Below are positions 52,322 through 61,410 of a stretch of DNA of 64,000 nt, in pieces. Each line of letters begins with the position of its first letter. The stretch's first letter is position 1. The notes below the pieces were generated by a model. The model saw only the letters and a list, made by a program, of their open reading frames with translations. It had not been told where the DNA came from and ran no database searches. Both the position numbers and the translations under genes were made by a program. This DNA comes from Cytophagaceae bacterium (lineage in GTDB: Bacteria; Bacteroidota; Bacteroidia; Cytophagales; Spirosomataceae), in assembly GCA_027486845.1 (NCBI GenBank), contig JAIXOL010000028.1, forward strand, positions 62,001 to 126,000, given 5' to 3'.

Positions 52322-53839
52322 ATGAAAGCTCTCCTTTGTAAAGAATTTGGAATGCCTGAAACCCTCGTATTAGAGGATTTGCCCGCTCTGAAAGCAGAAG
52401 CTGGTAAAGTCGTGATAAGTATTAAGGCGTGCAGCGTTAATTTTCCAGATACACTTATAATTCGAAATTTATATCAGTTTAAACCTGCTTTGCCTTTCTC
52501 GCCTGGGGGCGAAGTTTCTGGAATTGTAAAAGAGGTAGGTGAGGGCGTAAAACACTTAAAAGTAGGTGATAAAGTTTTTGCCATGACAGGCTGGGGCGGA
52601 ATGGCCGAAGAAGTGCTGGTCGATGCTCGCAGGGTATTTCCGATGTTGCCCAAAATGGATTTCGTAACGGCGGCCTCGGTGATGTATAATTACGGGACAT
52701 CTTACCATGCTCTGAAAGATCGTGCCGAATTAAAAGCAGGGGAAACCCTTTTGGTACTTGGTGCGGCCGGTGGCGTAGGTTTGGCGGCAGTCGAATTAGG
52801 TAAATTGATGGGAGCAACCGTTATTGCTGCAGCATCGAGCGATGAAAAATTGGCTATTTGCCAAGAAAAAGGAGCAGATTTTACGATAAATTATACAAAC
52901 GAAGATTTACGAGAAAAAATAAAAAGCATTACCGAAGGTAAAGGCGTTGATGTGATTTATGATGCCGTGGGAGATAAATATGCCGAGCCGGCTCTCCGTT
53001 CGATTGCTTGGAAAGGGCGTTATTTGGTAGTTGGTTTTGCGGCAGGCGAAATTCCAAAAATTGCTTTGAATTTGGCATTATTAAAAGGTTGTGCGATTGT
53101 TGGCGTTTTTTGGGGACAGTTTGCTGAAAAAGAACCCGCTCAAAACTTCAAGAATATTCAAGAATTGGCGGGGTATTTTATGAAAGGTAACTTACGTCCG
53201 CATATTCATAAACTATATTCGCTGGCAGAAGCGGCCGATTCGCTGAATGATTTGATGAATAGAAAGGTGGTCGGAAAAGCAGTAGTTGTGATGTCGGATG
53301 ATGTGCAAATGCCAAACTATGAAGTTGCTCAAGCTTCTCAGCAAGAAATAAAGACAGTTGTTCAGATAAGCGAAATGGGTAAAATGCTGACTTTTAAAAA
53401 TTTAGCAGCCCTAAAAAATCATATTGGCAATGAACTCGGTACTTCAGATTGGCAAACGCTTACGCAAGATAAAATCAATGCTTTTGCCGCTGCAACCCTC
53501 GATGACCAATGGATTCATGTGGATGAAGAGAAAGCTAAGCTTTCGCCATTTGGAAAGACGATTGCTCATGGATTTTTATCGCTTTCTTTTTCTCCGAAAT
53601 TCATGTACGAAATGTTTAAAGTAGAATCTGCCAAAATGGGACTGAATTATGGCACAAATAAAGTGCGTTTTATCTCGCCCGTGCCTGTGGGTAGTCGTGT
53701 GCGGATGAAGGCTACTTTGAAAGATGTAGAAGATATGCAACCTAATGGAGCGAAACTCATTATTGATGCAGTTTTTGAGTTAGAAGGCTCAGAAAAACCC
53801 GCTTGTGTGGCGGAGTTATTGAGTGTGGTTTATGAGTAG
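52322..53839 (+). CDS. NADPH:quinone oxidoreductase-type MDR enzyme fused to a MaoC-like hydratase domain
   Basis: Residues 1-330 are a zinc-free medium-chain reductase: MKALLCKEFGMPETLVLEDLP at the start, ACSVNFPDTLII, FSPGGEVSGIVKEVG, the NADPH site LVLGAAGGVGLAAVELGKLMGA, and VVGKAVVVMSDD at the end. After a short linker, residues 350-505 are a hot-dog MaoC/NodN-type domain (DWQTLTQDKINAFAAATLDDQWIHVDEEKAKLSPFGKTIAHGFLSLS, in which the catalytic Asp and His of MaoC hydratases are seen). The start at 52322 opens the MDR fold directly; the frame upstream is AT-rich and not family-like. The substrate may be an acyl-CoA. Confidence 0.87.
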   Translation: MKALLCKEFGMPETLVLEDLPALKAEAGKVVISIKACSVNFPDTLIIRNLYQFKPALPFSPGGEVSGIVKEVGEGVKHLKVGDKVFAMTGWGGMAEEVLVDARRVFPMLPKMDFVTAASVMYNYGTSYHALKDRAELKAGETLLVLGAAGGVGLAAVELGKLMGATVIAAASSDEKLAICQEKGADFTINYTNEDLREKIKSITEGKGVDVIYDAVGDKYAEPALRSIAWKGRYLVVGFAAGEIPKIALNLALLKGCAIVGVFWGQFAEKEPAQNFKNIQELAGYFMKGNLRPHIHKLYSLAEAADSLNDLMNRKVVGKAVVVMSDDVQMPNYEVAQASQQEIKTVVQISEMGKMLTFKNLAALKNHIGNELGTSDWQTLTQDKINAFAAATLDDQWIHVDEEKAKLSPFGKTIAHGFLSLSFSPKFMYEMFKVESAKMGLNYGTNKVRFISPVPVGSRVRMKATLKDVEDMQPNGAKLIIDAVFELEGSEKPACVAELLSVVYE

Positions 53840-53855
53840 GATTGAAATTTGCAAA

Positions 53856-53883
53856 AGGTCTGACCGATTTGAATGTCAGACCT
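53856..53883. terminator. hairpin between the MDR-MaoC gene and a convergent small gene
   Basis: AGGTCTGAC (53856-53864) pairs with GTCAGACCT (53875-53883). No T-run follows directly, so termination is uncertain. It resembles the arms of the sucD terminator. Confidence 0.45.
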
Positions 53884-53909
53884 GCAACACTTTATGATTT
53901 TTCAAACCA

Positions 53910-54215
53910 TCATTTATACTTCTTAACAATCATATTTGACTTAAAAAGAGAATCTGTCTCATAGACTCTTATCACCGAATTATCTGATTTAACATCCTTT
54001 ACAGGCATTTTATATGTAATAATATTAGGTTTCGTTGAAGGCTTTATTGTTTTATATCCTCCATCGAAATTAAATTTATGCGACGGAAATTTAATAGCTG
54101 GCTTTGAATTTTCCGACAATTTATCGGTGAAACCTTTTTCTGACGAAAGAGGTAAAGTTTGTGCTTGAACAGCCGCTGTTGTGCAGATAAAAAGAGAAAA
54201 AAGTAGCGTTTTCAT
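53910..54215 (-). CDS. small exported protein of unknown function
   Basis: A 101-residue protein with signal peptide MKTLLFSLFICTTAAVQAQ (start 54215). The mature part, about 80 residues, is Lys- and Ser-rich (AIKFPSHKFNFDGGYKTIKPSTKPNIITYKMPVKD) and has no motif I recognise. It lies 49 bases after moxR on the same strand and could be co-transcribed with it. A DUF58 gene, the usual follower of moxR, is absent. Confidence 0.65.
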   Translation of the reverse strand: MKTLLFSLFICTTAAVQAQTLPLSSEKGFTDKLSENSKPAIKFPSHKFNFDGGYKTIKPSTKPNIITYKMPVKDVKSDNSVIRVYETDSLFKSNMIVKKYK

Positions 54216-54264
54216 AAATTTTGAATTGTTTATGTTGTTCAAAAATTCACTTTTATTTCAATAA

Positions 54265-55236
54265 TTACCTCCCAATTGCCACACGTTTCAGAACATTATC
54301 AATCACTTCGTGCGTAGTGAGGCCGTCGGCTTCAGCTTCGTAGTTAAGGATAATTCGGTGATTGAAAACATCGTGTACAAGAGCTTTGATATCTTCTGGT
54401 AAAACATAATTACGCTCATCAAAATAAGCAAGGGCTTTAGCTGCATTATAGAGCGAAATACCCGCACGTGGCGAGACCCCAAATTGAATATAGCGAGCTT
54501 CATCTTTAAGGCCATATTCTGCTGGGCGACGAGTAGCAAAAACTAGCTCAATTATATAACGTTCGAGCATTTCTGAGATTGTAATTCTATTGATTTCTTG
54601 CCCGATTGCAGCAATTTCTTCTTTATCCAGAATAGGTTTTGGTGTGTAGTTTTCGTTCAGATTGGCTATTTTTCTAACCATTTCCAATTCATCGTTTTTA
54701 TTGAGATAATCAACAAAAACTTTCATCATAAAACGGTCAACTTGGGCTTCGGGTAGGGGATACGTTCCTTCTTGCTCAACAGGGTTTTGAGTAGCCATTA
54801 CCATAAATGGGCGGTCGAGCTGATGCGTTTCATCACCGATAGTTACTTGTTTTTCGGCCATTGACTCCAAAAGTGCCGATTGTACCTTTGCAGGAGCTCT
54901 ATTTACCTCATCTGCTAAAATCAAATTGGCAAAAATTGGCCCTTTTTTAACCTCAAAATCTCCCGATTTTTGGTTATAAATCATCGTACCGACTAGGTCG
55001 GCAGGAAGCAAATCAGGAGTAAACTGAATACGGTTGAAACCCAAATCTAAAACTTTAGCTAAAGTGTTGATAGTTTTAGTTTTAGCCAGGCCTGGAACGC
55101 CTTCAAGCAGGATATGCCCGCCCGTAAAAAGTCCAATTAACAAGCGATTAATTAATTTTTCTTGACCAATCACCACTTTTCCAGTTTCAGCAAAGACGTC
55201 TCTTATTTTTTTATGTAAAATTTTTGAGGTTTCCAT
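54265..55236 (-). CDS. MoxR-family AAA+ ATPase
   Basis: MoxR ATPases act as chaperones that assemble or activate other protein complexes. The 323 residues show Walker A in GHILLEGVPGLAKTKTI, Walker B in NLILADEVNRAPAKVQSALLESM, sensor 1 in VMATQNPVEQEGTYPLPEAQVDRFMM, and the C-terminal lid with SPRAGISLYNAAKALAYFDERNYVLPEDIKALVHDVFNHRI. Family partners (DUF58 and VWA proteins) are not adjacent on this side; only a small exported protein follows. A perfect 19-bp palindrome lies 14 bases upstream of its start. Confidence 0.95.
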   Translation of the reverse strand: METSKILHKKIRDVFAETGKVVIGQEKLINRLLIGLFTGGHILLEGVPGLAKTKTINTLAKVLDLGFNRIQFTPDLLPADLVGTMIYNQKSGDFEVKKGPIFANLILADEVNRAPAKVQSALLESMAEKQVTIGDETHQLDRPFMVMATQNPVEQEGTYPLPEAQVDRFMMKVFVDYLNKNDELEMVRKIANLNENYTPKPILDKEEIAAIGQEINRITISEMLERYIIELVFATRRPAEYGLKDEARYIQFGVSPRAGISLYNAAKALAYFDERNYVLPEDIKALVHDVFNHRIILNYEAEADGLTTHEVIDNVLKRVAIGR

Positions 55237-55249
55237 ATATCTTGTAGCA

Positions 55250-55268
55250 CAATTTTTAAAATTGTGGA
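55250..55268 (-). promoter_or_regulatory. 19-bp palindrome upstream of moxR
   Basis: CACAATTTT and AAAATTGTG flank a single T. It may be an operator or simply a hairpin; a near copy lies at 36327-36345. Confidence 0.4.
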
Positions 55269-55312
55269 GTTTTTAAAACGTGAAGTTAGCAAAAAGCATT
55301 AAAAAGCCGCCA

Positions 55313-56212
55313 TCATTTCCCATCTTTTTTATGAAGTATGGCACTTACGAACCTATCTTTTTGATGAATATCCTTAATGATTTCAACTTTCGAAAAGCCT
55401 TTTCTTCTAAAAACATTGGCCGTTTCTTCGCCCAAAGCTTCATTTATTTCGACTGCCACTAAACCATTGTCAGTTAGGTTATTGAATGCAAAATTAGCGA
55501 TTGCTTGGAAGAAAATCAATGGCTCTGAGTCTTCTACAAAAAGTGCCAAATGTGGCTCAAAATCTAAGACATTTTTTTGCATTCGGTCAATTTCCTGCTT
55601 CGTCACATAAGGAGGATTACTTACTATAATGTTGAATGAGTGCCGCAATGGATATTGAATGACTGAATGAATGAATGAGGGTTTTAAAATATCTACTTTT
55701 TCAAAAGTTATGTCAGCCTTATTAAGTTCGGCGTTCTGTTTGGCTGTTTCGAGGGAATTTTCTGAAATATCGTAGGCTGTAACTTTAAAATTCGGCAATT
55801 CTTTGGCTAATGAAATGGCAATACAGCCACTTCCTGTGCCGATGTCGAGTAGCGTTCTGAGTCCTGAACAGTCCGCCGTACGGTTATGAGTTCTGAGTGT
55901 TTGTTTGACAATGAAATTCACTAACTCCTCGGTTTCAGGTCTTGGAATTAATACTGAATTATTGACTAAAAATCTTCGTCCGTAAAATTCGGTTTCACCC
56001 AAAATATATTGGATTGGCTCATTGTTGTTTAATCTCTCGATAATATTCGTCCAATCAATGGTTTTTTCAAAAGATTTATTGCTAAGAATATCTACTTTTC
56101 TAAGACCTAAATAAAATTCCATTAACCAAAAAACAATTTCTTTTGCTTCTTGTGATTCGTAAGCCGTAATTTGTTGTAGTAAATTATCGTATAATTGTTT
56201 GCTTGATTGCAT
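55313..56212 (-). CDS. prmC: peptide chain release factor N5-glutamine methyltransferase
   Basis: PrmC methylates the GGQ glutamine of release factors RF1 and RF2. The 299 residues (start 56212, MQSSKQLYDNLLQQI) have the N-terminal helical domain, the FYGRRFLVNNSVLIPRPETEELV segment, the SAM site LLDIGTGSGCIAISLA and the catalytic VSNPPYVT. The ATG at 56248 only adds residues without family match. It is divergent from ribD across a 115-bp gap of CATTCA-type low-complexity sequence; the prmC/ribD divergent pair recurs in Bacteroidota. Confidence 0.94.
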   Translation of the reverse strand: MQSSKQLYDNLLQQITAYESQEAKEIVFWLMEFYLGLRKVDILSNKSFEKTIDWTNIIERLNNNEPIQYILGETEFYGRRFLVNNSVLIPRPETEELVNFIVKQTLRTHNRTADCSGLRTLLDIGTGSGCIAISLAKELPNFKVTAYDISENSLETAKQNAELNKADITFEKVDILKPSFIHSVIQYPLRHSFNIIVSNPPYVTKQEIDRMQKNVLDFEPHLALFVEDSEPLIFFQAIANFAFNNLTDNGLVAVEINEALGEETANVFRRKGFSKVEIIKDIHQKDRFVSAILHKKDGK

Positions 56213-56327
56213 AAATTTGCATTTGCTAAGAGAATGTTCGCACCACATTTATTGCAAAAATATTCATTCATTCACTCATTCACTAATTCAACATTAGATT
56301 TATTCACCAATTTACTCATTAATTCCA

Positions 56328-57302
56328 TTGGATTTCAACGAAAAATATATGCTCCGTGCCTTACAACTGGCCGAAATCGGTCGAGGAACTGTAAGTCCGA
56401 ACCCTATGGTGGGATGCGTAATTGTGCATAATGATGTGATTATCGGTGAGGGCTGGCACAAAAAATACGGTGATTGGCACGCCGAAGTAAACGCCGTAAA
56501 CTCGGTAAAAGATAAAACTTTACTTGCGGAAGCAACTGCCTACGTTACGCTCGAACCTTGTTCACACTTTGGCAAAACACCTCCATGTGCTGATTTACTA
56601 GTAAATCACCAGCTAAAGAAAGTGGTGATTTGCAATAATGACCCCTTTCTGTTGGTTGCGGGTAAAGGCATACAGAAATTGCTCGATGCTGGTATTGAGG
56701 TAGTTACGGGAGTTTTAGAAGAAAAAGGTAGACAATTAAATGCTCGTTTTTTTACGGTAGTTGAGAAAAACCGACCTTATATTATTTTGAAGTGGGCTGA
56801 AACAGCAGATTGTTTTATTGCTGGCGAAGATTTCGAGCAAATCAAGATTAGCAATGCACTTTCACACAGACTTTCACATAAATGGCGGAGCGAAGAAGAT
56901 GCAATCATGGTCGGAACAAATACTGCTTTGCATGATAATCCAAGATTAAATGTAAGAGAATGGACAGGCCGAAATCCTGTACGGATTGTGATTGATAGAA
57001 ATAAACGTTTGCCGAAAGATTTGCATTTGTTCGATGATTCAGTAAAAACATTGATACTATCTGACCCTTTTTCATGGGAAGAATATCAAAAAGAAAAATT
57101 ACAATCAATCATCATCGAAGGTGGAACGCAGCTTTTGCAAAGTTTTATTGAAGCAGAGTTATTTGATGAAATCAGAGTTTTTAGAAGTCAGAAGCAACTC
57201 AAAAAAGGAATTTTGGCTCCGGTTTTGCCTAAAAATATTACGATAATCACTCGTCAAAATCTGTTAGGTGATGAGCTAACAATTTATCAGTCAGATAAAT
57301 AA
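56328..57302 (+). CDS. ribD: bifunctional riboflavin deaminase/reductase RibD
   Basis: RibD carries out the second and third steps of riboflavin synthesis (pyrimidine deamination, then ribose reduction). The 324 residues have an N-terminal cytidine-deaminase-like domain with MVGCVIV, zinc ligands in DWHAEVNAV and TLEPCSHFGKTPPCADLL, and a C-terminal dihydrofolate-reductase-like domain starting near RPYIILKWAETADCFIAG, with DAIMVGTNTALHDNPRLNVR. The TTG at 56328 is taken as start, since DFNEKYMLRALQLAEIGRG is the conserved opening; an ATG at 56349 would delete part of it. Confidence 0.93.
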   Translation: MDFNEKYMLRALQLAEIGRGTVSPNPMVGCVIVHNDVIIGEGWHKKYGDWHAEVNAVNSVKDKTLLAEATAYVTLEPCSHFGKTPPCADLLVNHQLKKVVICNNDPFLLVAGKGIQKLLDAGIEVVTGVLEEKGRQLNARFFTVVEKNRPYIILKWAETADCFIAGEDFEQIKISNALSHRLSHKWRSEEDAIMVGTNTALHDNPRLNVREWTGRNPVRIVIDRNKRLPKDLHLFDDSVKTLILSDPFSWEEYQKEKLQSIIIEGGTQLLQSFIEAELFDEIRVFRSQKQLKKGILAPVLPKNITIITRQNLLGDELTIYQSDK

Positions 57303-57311
57303 GCGTGGTAC

Positions 57312-57343
57312 TTGTTAATTCTGAAACCAAAAACTTATTTTTG
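57312..57343 (+). promoter_or_regulatory. candidate proC promoter
   Basis: TTG at 57312-57314 and TATTTTTG at 57336-57343 with a 21-base spacer roughly match the Bacteroidota consensus. Confidence 0.45.
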
Positions 57344-57352
57344 TACTTTCAT

Positions 57353-57383
57353 TGAGTCTTTTCCCTAAAGGGCTCAATTTTTC
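57353..57383 (+). terminator. possible weak terminator or leader hairpin between ribD and proC
   Basis: TTGAGTC pairs with GGCTCAA (one G-U) around a 12-base loop and is followed by TTTTT. It may end ribD transcription, although it lies after the candidate proC promoter. Confidence 0.4.
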
Positions 57384-57425
57384 TAATAAAACACTCCTCT
57401 TTTTAGGGTTAAAAGATCTTTTATC

Positions 57426-58226
57426 ATGAAAATTGCCATCGTAGGCTGCGGAAATATGGGAATGGCGTTTGCTCGCTCATTTTTGCAGTATGATTTAGTA
57501 AAAAAAGAAGATTTACTCCTCATCGAAAAAAGTCAAGAGCGTAGCGAAGCATTACGCACTGCTAAAGAAGGCTTGGTTGTGAGTGTAATTAATTCACAAA
57601 TTGCTGATTATGAGTTGATTATATTGTCGGTAAAACCCCAAGATTTTGCTTCAGTACAAGACGAACTCCGTGCCGTTATTCAGCCACAACAAGTTGTTTT
57701 ATCAATCATGGCGGGTGTGCCAATTTCGAAAATACAAACTGTTCTCGAACATAAATTAGTTGTGCGAGCCATGCCAAATACACCTGCCATGTTGGGAATG
57801 GGAATTACAGGCTTCACGGCTTCGCCCGAACTAGACGCTTTAAAACTTCGCAAAGTTGAAAACCTAATCAATGCCACAGGTCGTTCTGTTTATTTGGAAG
57901 ACGAAGGTATGATTGATGCCGTAACAGCCTTGAGTGGTAGTGGGCCAGCATATTTTTATTACTTTGTGAAGCAAATGATAGACGCTGGTAAGAAAATGGG
58001 CTTCGACGAAGGAATGGCAAGTTTGCTTGTGAAGCAAACCATGTTGGGTTCTTATCATCTCATCAATAATGCCGAGCAAAGCCTTGATGATTTGATAAAA
58101 GCCGTTGCCTCAAAAGGTGGGACAACCGAAGCGGCCTTACGCACTTTTGAAGAAAATAATATTTCAGAAGGAATTGTGAAAGGTATTTTGGCTGCCGAAA
58201 ATAGAGCAAAGGAATTATCGAAATAG
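57426..58226 (+). CDS. proC: pyrroline-5-carboxylate reductase
   Basis: ProC reduces pyrroline-5-carboxylate to proline with NAD(P)H. The 266 residues show the Rossmann start KIAIVGCGNMGMAFA, SVKPQDFASVQDEL, IMAGVPISKIQ, VRAMPNTPAMLGMG, and the C-terminal signature region ALSGSGPAYFYYFVKQMIDAGKKMGF with LVKQTMLGS and VASKGGTTEAAL. Length and motifs are standard. It has its own promoter-like sequence and ends at a palindrome. Confidence 0.97.
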   Translation: MKIAIVGCGNMGMAFARSFLQYDLVKKEDLLLIEKSQERSEALRTAKEGLVVSVINSQIADYELIILSVKPQDFASVQDELRAVIQPQQVVLSIMAGVPISKIQTVLEHKLVVRAMPNTPAMLGMGITGFTASPELDALKLRKVENLINATGRSVYLEDEGMIDAVTALSGSGPAYFYYFVKQMIDAGKKMGFDEGMASLLVKQTMLGSYHLINNAEQSLDDLIKAVASKGGTTEAALRTFEENNISEGIVKGILAAENRAKELSK

Positions 58227-58230
58227 TACA

Positions 58231-58270
58231 GGAAGGCTTCGGACTTGGCGTCCACCTTTCGAAGCCTTCC
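58231..58270. repeat. palindrome after proC (GGAAGGCTTCG family)
   Basis: Perfect 11-bp arms GGAAGGCTTCG (58231-58241) and CGAAGCCTTCC (58260-58270). The same core arms recur at 61440-61494. There is no T-run. It may act as a transcript end or be a dispersed repeat. Confidence 0.75.
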
Positions 58271-58415
58271 TTCGTATTTGCGACTCTACACTTTAATAAA
58301 ACCGTTTATCCATTTCTTATCTCTGAATATACTATTCTTTCGTAAAATTGTTGCGTCAAAGCCACTATTGTAATCAATGGTCTGAAAAGCTTTGACCTCA
58401 GCATCTAACATTCGT

Positions 58416-59891
58416 ATGAAATTAGCTAAAATTTTACTTTCAACTTTTCTTCTTGCAAATACCATTGCTTTCGCACAGTCGTCGGCTGTGTCTGGAAGTG
58501 GGAATCAAATAGCTTCAACAGGAGAAAAAGTGACTTTGCAAGAAGCCATTGATTTTGCTCTGAAAAACAACCTTTCAATTAAGCAAAATAGCCTACAGGT
58601 AGAGCAGGGACTCAACACCCTTGAACAATCGAAATGGGCAAAATATCCATCCCTAAATGGTGGAACAAACTTCAACGTTTTTACTGGTCGTAATATCAAC
58701 CCCTTTACCAATGGTATCATTACAAATACAGTTGGTTCAAATGGTTTTGGTTTAAACAGTGCGGTCACTATTTTTGATGGCTATCAAACACGCAATGGCA
58801 TAGCCCTAAACCAATTAAATTTGGAAGCATCTCGCCTAGATTTACAAGCCATGAAAAACCAAATCACGCTCAATATTGTGGTGGGTTATTTGAATGTACT
58901 TTCGCAACAAGATTTATTGGCGGTTGCTCAACGCCAAATCGAAGTTACACAAACACAACTTGAGCGTACACAAAAATTGGTCAATGCAGGTTCGTTGCCC
59001 GAAACAAATCTGTATGATATAAAAGCACAATTGGCGAATGACGAAGTAAGTGTTGTAAATGCCGAAAATGCCATTATTTCAGCAAAATTGACTTTAAAAC
59101 AACTGATGAATTCTGCCGCTGACCGTGATATTGATGTTGTAAGAGTCGAAGTTCCTAATCCAAATATTCAGCCTTATCCAAATTCTTCAGCACAGGTTTA
59201 CGAAATTGCTCAAGGTTTTTTGGCGGATGTACAAGCTGCTGATATGCGTGTAAAGGCCTCACAAAAAGGGGTAGATATTGCCAAAGGTTTGAAGATGCCA
59301 GTCATTTCTGCCACGGCCAATATCAACTCTAATTATACAACTGCTGCTGAAAATGTAAGTGTCACCCAACGAATTGTTGAAACCGAAGCAGGCTTTGTAA
59401 ATGTAGGAGGCACTCGATACCCAGTAATTGCTTTTGTGCCGACTTCAAGTACAACATCCGAGAAAATCAATTATTTTAGACAATTAACAGGAAACGCCAA
59501 TAACTCTTTTGGAGTGAGTGTCAGAATTCCGATTTTTAATGGGTACAGCACTAAGTTTCGCTTGACAACCGCACAGATTAATCAAAAGCAAAGCGAGATT
59601 CAGGCTGATAATGTACGTTTACGTCTGCGTCAAGACATCGACCAAGCCTATGTAAATTTGACGAACTCAGCAAAAAGGTTCTCTGCACTTGGAAAGCAGG
59701 TGAGTGCTTTAGAAGAGTCTTTCCGAGCTGCGGAATCAAGATTTAATGTTGGCTCACTGAATGCATTAGATTATAGCATTTCAAAAACAAACCTCGACCG
59801 TGCCAGAATCAATCAGATTCAAGCCAAATACGATTATATTTTTCGAATCAAGATTTTAGATTATTATCAAAATAAACCGCTTTCGTTCTAA
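58416..59891 (+). CDS. TolC-family outer-membrane efflux protein
   Basis: A 491-residue TolC-like channel protein (start 58416, signal peptide MKLAKILLSTFLLANTIAFAQ). The first OEP repeat opens with VTLQEAIDFALKNNLSIKQNSLQVEQ, and a long helical hairpin follows (DLLAVAQRQIEVTQTQLERTQKLV); the second repeat shows FGVSVRIPIFNGYSTKFRLTTAQINQKQSE and NVGSLNALDYSISKTNLDRA. The next gene, 105 bases on, encodes a MacA-like adaptor, so together they form the outer half of a tripartite exporter; no inner-membrane permease is next to them. Confidence 0.92.
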   Translation: MKLAKILLSTFLLANTIAFAQSSAVSGSGNQIASTGEKVTLQEAIDFALKNNLSIKQNSLQVEQGLNTLEQSKWAKYPSLNGGTNFNVFTGRNINPFTNGIITNTVGSNGFGLNSAVTIFDGYQTRNGIALNQLNLEASRLDLQAMKNQITLNIVVGYLNVLSQQDLLAVAQRQIEVTQTQLERTQKLVNAGSLPETNLYDIKAQLANDEVSVVNAENAIISAKLTLKQLMNSAADRDIDVVRVEVPNPNIQPYPNSSAQVYEIAQGFLADVQAADMRVKASQKGVDIAKGLKMPVISATANINSNYTTAAENVSVTQRIVETEAGFVNVGGTRYPVIAFVPTSSTTSEKINYFRQLTGNANNSFGVSVRIPIFNGYSTKFRLTTAQINQKQSEIQADNVRLRLRQDIDQAYVNLTNSAKRFSALGKQVSALEESFRAAESRFNVGSLNALDYSISKTNLDRARINQIQAKYDYIFRIKILDYYQNKPLSF

Positions 59892-59996
59892 GTGTGGTGA
59901 TTAGTTATTTGGATAACCAAGCTACCGATAACCAATAACCAATAACCAAATATTATTACTGTCGTCCATCGACTATGGACTAAATAAAATTTCTCA

Positions 59997-61397
59997 ATGA
60001 AAAAATCAAATAGACTCTGGTGGATTTTGGGTGGCGTTATTGCCCTAATTGTTGTATTTTTATTGGTTGCCAAAGCACAAGGCTGGATTGGCAAAGAAAA
60101 GCCAACAGAAGTAGAATTTGTAAAAGTTGGAAAATCTGATATTACAGAAACCGTTTCAGCATCGGGTAAAATTCAGCCAGAAGTTGAGGTAAAAATTACA
60201 CCTGACGTTCCTGGAGAAATTATAGCTTTATATGTAAAAGAAGGAGATTCTGTAAAAAAAGGACAGCTTTTATTGAAAATACAACCAGAAAACTACGTTT
60301 CGGTTGCTCAACGTGCCGAAGCTGTAGTGAATCAAACCAAAGCAAATGCTGAGCAAGCAAAGTCAACTATTGCTCAGTCGGAAGCTCGTTTGGCAAGAAC
60401 GCAAGCCGAATTTAATCGCCAAAAAAGGTTATTTGATGATAAAGTTGTTTCAGCTTCTGATTTAGAAATTGCAGAAACTAATTTGAAAGTTGCTCGTCAA
60501 GATTTAGAAGCAGCTAAATCAAGTGTTGAGGCATCTAAATTTAATGTAAAAAGTGCCGAAGCGGGTCTAAAAGATGCGTCTGAAAATTTACGCAAGACAA
60601 GTATTTATGCTCCTATGAGCGGTATCGTATCGAAATTGGCAGTTGAATTAGGTGAGAGAGTGGTTGGAACATCACAAATGGCTGGTACTGAGATACTTCG
60701 TATTGCGAATTTGAATAACATGGAAGTTAGAATCAACGTAAACGAAAACGATATAGTGCGTGTAAGTTTGGGCGATACGGCCATCATTGATGTGGATTCG
60801 TATGCCATGACTGGTAAAAAATTTAGAGGAATCGTTACCGAAATTGCTAATACCGCCAATGGTTCTGGGTCAAATTCTTTGGCTGCTGCATCAACCGATG
60901 CCGTAACGGAGTTTGAAGTAAGAATCAGAATTTTGCCAGAATCTTACCGTGAATTAGTTGACCGTAAGGCTCGTAAAGTATATCCTTTCAAACCAGGTAT
61001 GACTGCCACTGTTGACATTGTGACTGAAAAGAAAATCGGTGTAATGAGTGTGCCAATTGCAGCGGTAACCACTCGCGGAGCCGACGATGCCATTAGTACC
61101 GATGCCAAACAAGATAAGGCAGCTCCAGCCGAAACTACACAAGAACCAAAACCTACGAAGAAAGATAAACCTAAAGAGGTAGTTTTTATTCACGATAAAG
61201 ACAAAGCAAAAATACGTGAAGTGAAAACTGGTATTACCGATACAGCCGCAGGAACAATTGAAGTGATTAGTGGCTTGAAAGAAGGTGAAGAAATCGTTTC
61301 GGGGCCATTTATTGCTGTTTCTAAAAAACTAAAAGATGGTGAGGTTATAATGAAAAAGGTAGAGAAAAAAGAAGATAAAGACAAGAAAAAGGAATAA
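59997..61397 (+). CDS. MacA/HlyD-family periplasmic adaptor
   Basis: A 466-residue membrane-fusion protein with an N-terminal anchor (about residues 7-26, LWWILGGVIALIVVFLLVA), a split lipoyl domain (VEVKITPDVPGEIIALYVKEGDSVKKGQLLLKI and TSIYAPMSGIVSKLAVELGERV), a long alpha-helical hairpin rich in Ala, Glu and Lys (about 90-190), a beta-barrel, and a Lys/Glu-rich C-terminal tail (KKVEKKEDKDKKKE). MacA-type adaptors usually work with an ABC permease (MacB), which is not in this window. It shares a transcript direction with the TolC gene before it. Confidence 0.9.
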   Translation: MKKSNRLWWILGGVIALIVVFLLVAKAQGWIGKEKPTEVEFVKVGKSDITETVSASGKIQPEVEVKITPDVPGEIIALYVKEGDSVKKGQLLLKIQPENYVSVAQRAEAVVNQTKANAEQAKSTIAQSEARLARTQAEFNRQKRLFDDKVVSASDLEIAETNLKVARQDLEAAKSSVEASKFNVKSAEAGLKDASENLRKTSIYAPMSGIVSKLAVELGERVVGTSQMAGTEILRIANLNNMEVRINVNENDIVRVSLGDTAIIDVDSYAMTGKKFRGIVTEIANTANGSGSNSLAAASTDAVTEFEVRIRILPESYRELVDRKARKVYPFKPGMTATVDIVTEKKIGVMSVPIAAVTTRGADDAISTDAKQDKAAPAETTQEPKPTKKDKPKEVVFIHDKDKAKIREVKTGITDTAAGTIEVISGLKEGEEIVSGPFIAVSKKLKDGEVIMKKVEKKEDKDKKKE

Positions 61398-61410
61398 ATA
61401 AATAATTGTA

